A DNA stretch of 39,252 nucleotides, from the NCBI GenBank assembly GCA_902619745.1, contig CACNFL010000012.1:1-39252 (forward strand). The letters run 5' to 3'. Positions within the stretch are counted from its first letter, which is position 1. Each line of letters starts with the position of its first letter. Source of the DNA: an uncultured Pelagibacteraceae bacterium. Lineage in GTDB: Bacteria > Pseudomonadota > Alphaproteobacteria > Pelagibacterales > Pelagibacteraceae. The position numbers and the translations under genes were made by a program. Shown here in pieces: positions 8,098 through 15,551 of the stretch. Under the pieces are notes generated by a model that saw nothing but the letters and a program-made list of their open reading frames with translations, did no database searches and was not told the origin of the DNA.

Positions 8098-8760
8098 TTA
8101 GACCTCTAATGCTTCTTTTATAATTTTAAAATCGATTGGTTTCTTTCTTTTTAAACTAATTTCGTCGATTTTATATATGAAATCAGAAATTTTGCCATAA
8201 GTTCTATCAATTCTCTTAATTATAAATTCAATAAGTTTTTGGTCTATTGATATTTGACGATCAGAAAGATTTTTTAATATTAGTGCATAAATTAAATCGT
8301 CACCAGGTTTTTCAATTTGAGATAAAATAAAATTAGCAGATCTTGAATTAAGATCATTTAATTTAAATTTAAAGTCAACTATTGGTGTTTTTGAGGTTAC
8401 TATTAAATACTTATTATCCTGATCTATTATATTTATAAGTGTAAATAATAAGTTTTCATTTATTTTTTCAGTTAAATCCTCAACAATAATATTTTCATAT
8501 ATTTTAATTTGTTGAAGAAAGTCATTATTAATATCTTCTGCATTAATTTTAATTCCTCTATACTTTTCTAAAAATATATTTATTAAATGACTTTTTCCTG
8601 AAAACTTTTCACCTATTAAGTTTATAAAATTTTTATCCCATTTTGGCCAACTATTTAAAAGGCTAAAAGAGTGTTCGTTGCTTTTTGAAACATAAAAATC
8701 CTGATCTTTAAAATTTTGATCATAATCAAATTTAAGTATTTGCTGATTAAGATTTGTCAT
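8098..8760 (-). CDS. hdaA: DnaA-related replication regulator HdaA (Hda family)
   Basis: This 220-aa AAA+ protein corresponds to DnaA domain III without the DNA-binding domain IV, as in Hda/HdaA. With the sliding clamp these proteins stimulate ATP hydrolysis by DnaA to prevent over-initiation. Walker A is GEKFSGKS (50-57), Walker B IIVED (91-95), and SRSANF (about 139-144) resembles the sensor/arginine region. Near the N-terminus QQILKF (6-11) could be the degenerate clamp-binding motif that Hda proteins carry there. The sequence is divergent and the assignment rests on length, motif order and position. It overlaps the upstream DUF2066 gene by 14 bp and abuts aspS. Confidence 0.82.
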   Translation of the reverse strand: MTNLNQQILKFDYDQNFKDQDFYVSKSNEHSFSLLNSWPKWDKNFINLIGEKFSGKSHLINIFLEKYRGIKINAEDINNDFLQQIKIYENIIVEDLTEKINENLLFTLINIIDQDNKYLIVTSKTPIVDFKFKLNDLNSRSANFILSQIEKPGDDLIYALILKNLSDRQISIDQKLIEFIIKRIDRTYGKISDFIYKIDEISLKRKKPIDFKIIKEALEV

Positions 8761-9835
8761 TTAAAACCCAAATTTTATTTTTAATTTCAAAATCATAATT
8801 TTGATCGCTCATAACTTCTAAAAACTTATCAGGCGTTCCATTAAAAATAACTTTATAAAAATTGTTTTGATTATCTAACTTGTAAATAGAAAAATCATAT
8901 ATCAAATCCATATCAGATAAAATTTTTTCAAATTTATTAATTTTTATATTATTAGAATTATCAATAGAAATATTTAAAGATAACTTTACTGAAGTATTGA
9001 TTTGATTTTGTGATTTCCAAAAATCTTCATAGAGTAATTTTAAATTATCAATAAATTGAAATAACTGTTCTTCATCTTCAAAATTAACTTCAGTATAATT
9101 TAAATTTTTTAAATTTTTATTTTGATTAAAAAAAATTTTGTTAAATACTCTTATTTTATTATTATCCTTAAACACAATCATTATAATGTGGTCATTTATA
9201 TTGTATTTATTTATAATTTCTTTGAAGTCATAAGTTTCCAAAATATTAATATTTTGTTTTATCAATCTAAAATCATCTAAATCTTCAGTAGGTAAAATAT
9301 AATTTAAAAGATTGTATTTTTTATTATTTAAATTCCAACTGTAAAATAACTTATTCTCAGAAAACATTAAAACTTGATTTTTATTTTGATCAACAAGCAC
9401 AGGGATGAATAAAAAATCTTTTTTCACAGGTAGAGATGGAAAAATATTTTTCGATTCTAATAAATCAAATATATTTTTTTTATTAAATGAAACATTTAGT
9501 GTAAGATAATAAATTTCATCAATAAACTTTTCCTCTTTAATAGAGAAAGTTTCAATCATTCCTTTTATTTGATTAATTGATGTATTTTTTAATTTTACCT
9601 GATCTTTACTTTGGACAATTGACAAAATTAGTTCATTAAATGCCTCTACAAATCCTTCATCGATAATTTCATTTTTATCAAAATTTATTTCAAAAGGTGT
9701 TGATATTTCAATATCATTTATAGAAAATGTCTTTGCATAACTTTTTCCTGTGGAAAAGAAAATATTTATTAAAGCAAGAAATAAAAAAAAATTATATAAG
9801 AGCTTTAAATTACTAAGTAGAGAAATAAATTTCAT
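8747..9835 (-). CDS. DUF2066 family secreted protein
   Basis: A 362-aa protein of unknown function. A hydrophobic N-terminal segment (LKLLYNFFLFLALINIFF, about 11-28) followed by STGKSYAKT looks like a signal peptide or anchor, so most of the protein is probably periplasmic. The body is rich in Asn, Lys and Ile with no recognisable catalytic motif. I assign DUF2066 from general sequence character (FVEAFNELILSI...FIDEIYYLTLNVSFNKKNIFDLL...FLFIPVLVDQN) and from its place between hdaA and divergent purM, where DUF2066 genes sit in many Proteobacteria. It overlaps hdaA by 14 bp and starts only 11 bp from the purM start. Confidence 0.65.
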   Translation of the reverse strand: MKFISLLSNLKLLYNFFLFLALINIFFSTGKSYAKTFSINDIEISTPFEINFDKNEIIDEGFVEAFNELILSIVQSKDQVKLKNTSINQIKGMIETFSIKEEKFIDEIYYLTLNVSFNKKNIFDLLESKNIFPSLPVKKDFLFIPVLVDQNKNQVLMFSENKLFYSWNLNNKKYNLLNYILPTEDLDDFRLIKQNINILETYDFKEIINKYNINDHIIMIVFKDNNKIRVFNKIFFNQNKNLKNLNYTEVNFEDEEQLFQFIDNLKLLYEDFWKSQNQINTSVKLSLNISIDNSNNIKINKFEKILSDMDLIYDFSIYKLDNQNNFYKVIFNGTPDKFLEVMSDQNYDFEIKNKIWVLNDKS

Positions 9836-9846
9836 AAAACATATTA

Positions 9847-10884
9847 ATGAATAAAAAAAAATTTACCTATAAAAAAAGTGGAGTTAATATTAAAGCTGCA
9901 GACAAGTTTGTTGATTTCATTTCTACAGTTTCAGCAAAAAAAAGAGGCAAAAAAAAGTTCTCTAATATAGGAGGGTTCGGTTCAATCACAAATATACCTG
10001 GTAATATCAAACAACCAAGAATCGTTGCTTGTACTGATGGTGTGGGAACTAAAATTGAAATTGCTAATACATTAAATAAATTTGATACAATTGGTATTGA
10101 CTTAGTTGCTATGAGTGTAAATGATTTAATTGTTCAAGGAGCTAAACCCTTACTTTTTTTAGATTATATTTCAATAAATAAAATTGATCTTAAAAAACTT
10201 AAAGCAATTATAAAAGGAATTAACAAAGGCTGCAATCAATCAGAATGTGAACTCGTTGGTGGAGAAACTGCTGAAATGCCAGGTACGTATGAAAAAGGTA
10301 AATTTGATATCGCAGGTTTTGCTGTAGGAGTTGTTGGAAAAAATAAAATTTTAAATAAAAATAAAATAAAAAAAAATAATTTTATAGTTGCAATTCCTTC
10401 CAGCGGTTTACACTCTAATGGGTATTCTCTTGTAAGATATTTATTAAAGCAAAAAAAAATAAATATTAAAAAAAATATATTTTTAAAATCTGAGCTTCTA
10501 AAACCAACTAAAATATATGTTAAAGAAATAATGAATTTAATAAACAACAACTTAATAAATGGCTGTGCAAATATAACTGGGGGAGGTTTGTCTGATAATA
10601 TTAAAAGAATTATACCAGATAAGCTCTCTGCACATATAAGTTTAGATAAAATTAAAACTTCTAAAATATTTAATTGGCTTAAAAATAATGGAATTTCTGA
10701 TGAAGAAATGCTTAAAACATTTAATTGTGGAGTTGGTTTTTGTATTATTGTTGAAAGTAAAAATTTAAAAAAAATAAGTAAATTTTTTTCAAAAGAATAC
10801 AAACCATATGTTATTGGAAAAATTTTAAATGGTAAAAACAAAGTTAGGTTAAATGGTTCTATCAACTGGCATCAAAAGAATTAG
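9847..10884 (+). CDS. purM: Phosphoribosylformylglycinamidine cyclo-ligase (AIR synthetase)
   Basis: PurM makes 5-aminoimidazole ribotide from FGAM with ATP, in purine synthesis. The 345-aa length equals the E. coli enzyme. Landmarks are SNIGGFGSI, CTDGVGTKIEIA, AMSVNDLIVQGAKPLLFLDY, LVGGETAEMPGTY, SGLHSNGYSLVR and ITGGGLSDNIKRI. The gene is first in a purM-purN pair, as in most Proteobacteria, and overlaps purN by 32 bp. Its ATG is 11 bp from the divergent DUF2066 start, so its promoter must lie within that gene. Runs of A in the Lys/Asn-rich parts are notable but leave the frame intact. Confidence 0.97.
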   Translation: MNKKKFTYKKSGVNIKAADKFVDFISTVSAKKRGKKKFSNIGGFGSITNIPGNIKQPRIVACTDGVGTKIEIANTLNKFDTIGIDLVAMSVNDLIVQGAKPLLFLDYISINKIDLKKLKAIIKGINKGCNQSECELVGGETAEMPGTYEKGKFDIAGFAVGVVGKNKILNKNKIKKNNFIVAIPSSGLHSNGYSLVRYLLKQKKINIKKNIFLKSELLKPTKIYVKEIMNLINNNLINGCANITGGGLSDNIKRIIPDKLSAHISLDKIKTSKIFNWLKNNGISDEEMLKTFNCGVGFCIIVESKNLKKISKFFSKEYKPYVIGKILNGKNKVRLNGSINWHQKN

Positions 10885-11434
10885 AGCAGCTGTATTTATT
10901 TCAGGGACAGGTAGTAATTTAAAATCTTTAGTTAAATTTTCTAAAACTAAATTATCTCCTATATCAATTAACTTTATTGTTTCAAATAATTCTAAGGCAA
11001 AGGGTTTAAATTATGCTAAAAAATTTAAAATTAAAAAAAAAGTTTTAAATTTTAAAAACAAAAAATTAAGTGAAAATAATCTACTTTCTATCTTAAAAAA
11101 AAATAATATTGAAATGATTTGTCTTGCTGGATTTATGAAAATTTTATCAAGAAATTTTATTAAAAAATTTAAAGGAAAAATTTTAAATATACACCCCTCT
11201 TTACTGCCTAAATATAAAGGATTAAATACTCACCAAAGAGTATTAAATAATAAGGAAAAATACTCTGGATGCAGTGTTCATTTTGTAAATGCTAGATTAG
11301 ATTCAGGTAAAATTATTCTACAAAAGAAAGTAAAAATTTCAAAAAATGATACAGAGTACTCTCTTGCTAAAAAAATTTTAGTTCAAGAGCATAAACTGTA
11401 CCCAAAAGCTATATTAAAAGTTTTTAATCTTTAA
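10853..11434 (+). CDS. purN: Phosphoribosylglycinamide formyltransferase, folate-dependent
   Basis: PurN transfers the formyl group of 10-formyl-tetrahydrofolate to GAR. The 193-aa protein has AVFISGTGSNLKSL (phosphoribosyl site), ICLAGFMKILS, the catalytic Asn and His in LNIHPSLLPKYKGL, and a conserved Asp in VNARLDSGKIILQKK. The ATG at 10853 is the only plausible start. It adds about ten residues before the conserved region and lies within the last codons of purM, implying coupled translation. The 3' end overlaps ndk on the opposite strand by 11 bp. Confidence 0.95.
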   Translation: MVLSTGIKRIRAAVFISGTGSNLKSLVKFSKTKLSPISINFIVSNNSKAKGLNYAKKFKIKKKVLNFKNKKLSENNLLSILKKNNIEMICLAGFMKILSRNFIKKFKGKILNIHPSLLPKYKGLNTHQRVLNNKEKYSGCSVHFVNARLDSGKIILQKKVKISKNDTEYSLAKKILVQEHKLYPKAILKVFNL

Positions 11435-11834
11435 AGAAAAAATTTATTTCAATTTCAGCATTTTCAACACTATCTGATCCGTGGACAGAGTTTTTGTCTA
11501 TTGAAATTCCGTATTTTTTTCTAATAGTGCCTTCTTCTGCATCTTTTGGATTTGTGGCTCCCATTAATTCTCTATTTGCTAAAACTGCATTTTCCTTTTC
11601 AAGAACCATAACAACAATTGGGCCTGATGATAGATAAGAGCATAAGTCGTTATAAAATGGCTTTGTTTCGTGTACTTTATAAAATTTTTCTGCCTCAGAT
11701 TTTTCAATTTGAATTTTTTTTTCTTTTAAAATTGAAAAACCATTGCTTTTAAATATTTCTTTAATTTCGTTTTCAATATTTCTCTCAACAGCATCTGGTT
11801 TAATAATTGATAAAGTTTGTTCTATATTACTCAT
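11424..11834 (-). CDS. ndk: Nucleoside diphosphate kinase
   Basis: Ndk balances NTP and dNTP pools by a phospho-histidine mechanism. It is 136 aa, slightly shorter than the usual 140-143. The start EQTLSIIKPDAVERN, the P-loop-like substrate region GPIVVMVLEKENAV, LMGATNPKDAEEGTIR and the active-site histidine in NSVHGSDS identify it. It follows pepA with an 8-bp overlap and converges on purN. Confidence 0.97.
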   Translation of the reverse strand: MSNIEQTLSIIKPDAVERNIENEIKEIFKSNGFSILKEKKIQIEKSEAEKFYKVHETKPFYNDLCSYLSSGPIVVMVLEKENAVLANRELMGATNPKDAEEGTIRKKYGISIDKNSVHGSDSVENAEIEINFFFKD

Positions 11835-13278
11835 AATTATCCTCTATTAGTTTATTTAATAATCTTACTCCGTAGCCTGTTGCTCCACCTGAATTTAATG
11901 CGCCTCCGTATTTTGAAAATGCCATTCCAGCTATATCAAGATGTGCCCAAGGTGTTTTGTTTATTATAAATCTTTGCAAAAATTGAGCAGCAGTTGTAGA
12001 TCCAGCACCACCTACATAATTTATATTTTGTACATCTGCATTTTTTGAATCAATTAATTTATCAAAATTTTTATTAAGCGGCATTCTCCATAATTTTTCT
12101 TCAACTTTTTCACCGGCATCAATTAATTGTTTAGATAATTTGTCATCATTAGAAAATAGACCAGCGTATTCTGATCCTAATGAAACAATTATTGCACCAG
12201 TTAATGTCGCTAAATCTACTATAAATTTTGGTTTAAATTTTTCTTCTGTGTAAGTTAATGCATCTGCAAGTACTAGTCTACCTTCTGCATCAGTATTTAA
12301 AATTTCAACTGTTTTACCGCTATATGATTTAACTATATCTCCTGGTCTTTGTGCATTGCCACCTGGCATATTTTCAACTAGACCAACAACACCGACAGCG
12401 TTTATTTTTGCTTTTCTAAGCGCTAAACTTTTCATTAATCCAACAACCACAGCAGAACCAGCCATATCATATGTCATATCCTCCATAAATTTTGCTGGTT
12501 TTAAAGATATGCCCCCTGTATCAAAACATACTCCTTTTCCAACAAAAGCCAGGGGTTTAGATTTATCTTTTGCCCCGTTCCACTCCATAGTAACAAGATA
12601 AGATCCTCTTATACTTCCCTGACCAACACCAAGCAAAGTATTCATACCTAATTTTTTTAATTTATTTTCGTCATAAATATTAATTTTTAACCCAATTTTT
12701 TTTAAATAATTTATTCTTTTAGCGTATTCATCTGGGTGTAAAATATTTCCTGGTTCTGAAACTAAATCTCTTGTAAAGAAAGTTCCATCTTCTAATGCAT
12801 TAAATTTAGATTGGTCTTTAATACTAGGTATATTTTTTCCAACTACTGTTATATCTAATTTATCTTTATTTTTTTTTGATTTATATTTTTCAAATTTATA
12901 AGATTTTAATTTTATACCATGCAAAAAATGTCCAATAGCATTTCTATTTCGGTTTGATAAAGTTTCTGAACTAACAATAAATTCTTTTTGTTTTAATTCT
13001 TTAAAAATATCATAAAATTTTGCACCCAAATTTTCAGCCTCAATACTTTTGGGATTTTTTTTAAAAGAAACTAATATAATTTTTCTTTTTGAGCTTATGT
13101 CAAAAGATATTATTTTCTTCTTTAAATCCTTTGTTTTTAATAGATCTAAAACAAAGGAATATTCTGATGCTGAAATAAATTTTTTTAAATTTGAAATACT
13201 GTATTTTTCATCAACAAATAAAACAATATTTGTTGAATTTTTTTTATACGCGGAATTATAATTAATTTGAACAGACAT
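11827..13278 (-). CDS. pepA: Leucyl aminopeptidase, M17 family
   Basis: This cytosolic two-metal aminopeptidase removes N-terminal residues from peptides and helps recycle glutathione-derived Cys-Gly. I set the start at ATG 13278 (MSVQINYN, 483 aa) rather than at an upstream ATG at 13332. The extra 18 residues are hydrophobic and unlike the family, and starting there would leave 6 bp to divergent lptF. Family marks: GKGVCFDTGGISLKPA, DMTYDMAGSAVVVGLM with metal ligands, VENMPGGNAQRPGDI and the signature NTDAEGRLVLADAL. The C-terminal catalytic domain is complete. It is transcribed before ndk. Confidence 0.94.
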   Translation of the reverse strand: MSVQINYNSAYKKNSTNIVLFVDEKYSISNLKKFISASEYSFVLDLLKTKDLKKKIISFDISSKRKIILVSFKKNPKSIEAENLGAKFYDIFKELKQKEFIVSSETLSNRNRNAIGHFLHGIKLKSYKFEKYKSKKNKDKLDITVVGKNIPSIKDQSKFNALEDGTFFTRDLVSEPGNILHPDEYAKRINYLKKIGLKINIYDENKLKKLGMNTLLGVGQGSIRGSYLVTMEWNGAKDKSKPLAFVGKGVCFDTGGISLKPAKFMEDMTYDMAGSAVVVGLMKSLALRKAKINAVGVVGLVENMPGGNAQRPGDIVKSYSGKTVEILNTDAEGRLVLADALTYTEEKFKPKFIVDLATLTGAIIVSLGSEYAGLFSNDDKLSKQLIDAGEKVEEKLWRMPLNKNFDKLIDSKNADVQNINYVGGAGSTTAAQFLQRFIINKTPWAHLDIAGMAFSKYGGALNSGGATGYGVRLLNKLIEDNYE

Positions 13279-13338
13279 AAATTTTAATACAATCTCTACG
13301 AGATGAGTGCTATATATGAATAAAAATAGCATATTTCA
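13279..13338. promoter_or_regulatory. Divergent promoter region, pepA / lptF
   Basis: 60 bp between the corrected pepA start and lptF. On the plus strand TGC-TATATA (13308-13316) resembles an extended -10 element ahead of lptF; no good -35 is visible. A short perfect inverted repeat ATCTC-TAC-GAGAT lies at 13292-13304, just upstream of that element, and could be an operator half-site pair or chance. Confidence 0.4.
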
Positions 13339-14481
13339 ATGAAAAAAATCTTATTTAGAAAATTACTTATAGATTATACGCAATTTTTCATTCTAGCTCT
13401 CATTAGCACTAGTTTAGTAATTTGGGTTTTTCAATCGGTCAATTATCTAGATATCATGATTGAAGATGGAAGGGATTATTTAGTTTATATAAATTTCTCA
13501 TTTTTAAATTTTCCAAAAATAGTGAGTAAAATTTATCCTTTTGTTTTATTTTTTAGCCTTTTTTATATAACCATCAAATATGAATTAAATAATGAATTAA
13601 TTATTTTTTGGAATTTTGGTGTTCACAAAATGGAATTAATTAATTTTATATTAAAAATTTCTTTTATTCTTCTATTAATACAAATTTTTTTAACTTCAAT
13701 TGTAGTGCCTAAATCTCAAGATTTAGCAAGATCATTTCTCAGATCATCAACTGTCAATTTTTTTGATAACTTTATTAAACCTCGAAAATTCATTGATACA
13801 ATTAAAGGTGTAACTATTTATACTGATTTTAAAGACAAAAATGGAAATTTAGAAAATTTATACCTTAAAAAAGAAATCGAGAAAAACGAATTTCAAGTAA
13901 CTTATGCAAAAAGGGGAGAATTTAAACAAATGGGAGGTATTCCAGTTTTGGTTTTATATGATGGATCAACTATAACATCGAGAAACAACGAGGTTACAAA
14001 TTTTTCATTTTCAAAATCTGATTTTTCACTAGCTAACCTTGAAACAAATACAACAACATATAAAAAAACACAAGAAATTTCATCTTTAAAGCTAATTGAA
14101 TGCATAAATAGTTTTTATAAATTTAATAATAATGAATTTAAATTAAAAACTAAATTTATTGAAAATTGTTCTATTGAAAATATAAATAATATTTTAAAAG
14201 AGTTTTATAAAAGATTTATTATTCCATTTTATATACCAATACTTTGCCTCATACCTTTTTTACTAATTACCTCAACTAAAGAAAGTATAAATTATAATAA
14301 ACTTAGATTAATCACATTTTTAATTGGATTGTTTACTGTGATATTTTCTGAAACAACTATAAGATTTATTTCTAAAATTGTGTTTCAAAATATTGGTATA
14401 ATTTTTACTCCAATCCTATTGTTATTACTAATTTACTTTTTTTTATTTTTTAAATTTACTTTTAAAATATCAAAACCATGA
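13339..14481 (+). CDS. lptF: LPS export permease LptF (YjgP/YjgQ family)
   Basis: LptF is one of the two transmembrane subunits of the LptB2FG transporter that extracts lipopolysaccharide from the inner membrane. The 380-aa protein has the family plan: about three N-terminal membrane segments (roughly 14-34, 55-78, 102-123), a periplasmic beta-jellyroll domain (about 130-290; KFIDTIKGVTIYTDFKD, LVLYDGSTI) and three C-terminal segments. QDLARSFLRSS after TM3 is typical. It opens an operon with lptG, whose ATG overlaps its TGA (ATGA), then lptD. F versus G was assigned by order in the operon. Confidence 0.88.
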   Translation: MKKILFRKLLIDYTQFFILALISTSLVIWVFQSVNYLDIMIEDGRDYLVYINFSFLNFPKIVSKIYPFVLFFSLFYITIKYELNNELIIFWNFGVHKMELINFILKISFILLLIQIFLTSIVVPKSQDLARSFLRSSTVNFFDNFIKPRKFIDTIKGVTIYTDFKDKNGNLENLYLKKEIEKNEFQVTYAKRGEFKQMGGIPVLVLYDGSTITSRNNEVTNFSFSKSDFSLANLETNTTTYKKTQEISSLKLIECINSFYKFNNNEFKLKTKFIENCSIENINNILKEFYKRFIIPFYIPILCLIPFLLITSTKESINYNKLRLITFLIGLFTVIFSETTIRFISKIVFQNIGIIFTPILLLLLIYFFLFFKFTFKISKP

Positions 14482-15551
14482 AAGTATATATAAAATTTAT
14501 ATCTACAATTTTTTTTAGATCACTAATTTTTGTTAGTTTAGTAATGCTTAGTTTAGTTTTTATATTAAATTTGCTTAGTGAACTTGAGTTCTTTAAAGAT
14601 GAAAATGTTAATTTAAGTTTTATATTTTTATTATCGTTAATAAATTCACCTTCACAAATATTTGAAATGTTTCCTTTTATAATGCTAATAACAATTCAAT
14701 TGTTTTTTATTAAATTATTTGAAAACAAAGAGATAGAAATTTTCAAATATTCAGGTTTAAAAAACTCCAGTATTTTGAAGATTTTAAGTGTTCTTTCCAT
14801 AATATCGGGAATTTTTATCATTACAGTCTTTTATAGTTTTTCATCAAATTTAAAAAATATTTATTTAGAATTTAAATCTGTCTATACAAGTGATGGAAAA
14901 TATTTGGCTGTAATCACTAAAAATGGTTTATGGATAAAAGACAAAATTGAAAATAAAATTATTATCACAAATTCATCCTTAGTTGATGGAAATTTTTTAT
15001 ATGATAGTTTTATTACTGAATTTGATGAAGATTTCAATGTTACTAGAAACATAACAAGTTCAAAGATAGATATTTCTAAAAATGAATGGATTATTTTTAA
15101 TCCAAAAATTTATATCCAAAACGAATATAAAAATGAGGAATTGCTTACTCTAAAATCAAATTTTGATATAAATCGAATTAAAACATTATACTCTAGCTTA
15201 ATAGCATTAAATTTTTTTGAACTCTTAACATTAAAAGAAAATTATAAAAAACTTAACTACTCAACGACTGATGTGGATTTACATTTATTAAAACTTATAT
15301 TTTATCCATTTTATTTATTGTTAATTACAATATTTTCATCATTAATAATGTTAAATATTAAACAAATCAAAGGTTCAACTTTTAAAATTTCTATTGGCTT
15401 ATTTTTTTCTGTTATAATTTATTATATAAATAATTTTTCATATGCTCTTGGCGGAACAGAAAGTATATCTTTGATTTTGTCAGTACTTTTGCCTTTGTTA
15501 ATACTAACAATTATTAATAGTTTGATGTTATATAAAGTTAATGAAAAATAA
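14478..15551 (+). CDS. lptG: LPS export permease LptG (YjgP/YjgQ family)
   Basis: This is the partner permease of LptF. The 357-aa protein repeats the architecture of six membrane segments around a periplasmic domain. Visible family parts are FLLSLINSPSQIFEMFPFIMLI, the coupling-helix region NKEIEIFKYSGLKNSSIL, and the periplasmic portion with YLAVITKNGLWIKDKI and IIFNPKIYI. It overlaps lptF by 4 bp and lptD by 11 bp, so the transport subunits are made in a fixed order. The ATPase LptB and bridge proteins LptA/C are not in the window. Confidence 0.87.
   Translation: MKVYIKFISTIFFRSLIFVSLVMLSLVFILNLLSELEFFKDENVNLSFIFLLSLINSPSQIFEMFPFIMLITIQLFFIKLFENKEIEIFKYSGLKNSSILKILSVLSIISGIFIITVFYSFSSNLKNIYLEFKSVYTSDGKYLAVITKNGLWIKDKIENKIIITNSSLVDGNFLYDSFITEFDEDFNVTRNITSSKIDISKNEWIIFNPKIYIQNEYKNEELLTLKSNFDINRIKTLYSSLIALNFFELLTLKENYKKLNYSTTDVDLHLLKLIFYPFYLLLITIFSSLIMLNIKQIKGSTFKISIGLFFSVIIYYINNFSYALGGTESISLILSVLLPLLILTIINSLMLYKVNEK

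Noticed and set aside
10236..10865. Long open frame (209 codons) on the minus strand opposite purM
   Set aside because: The plus strand encodes a full-length conserved PurM there; the antisense frame is a by-product of AT-rich codon use and resembles no protein family.
13279..13332. 18-residue N-terminal extension of PepA from ATG 13332
   Set aside because: The extension is hydrophobic and unlike the family, and it would leave 6 bp to lptF. ATG 13278 gives a normal protein and a usable promoter gap.
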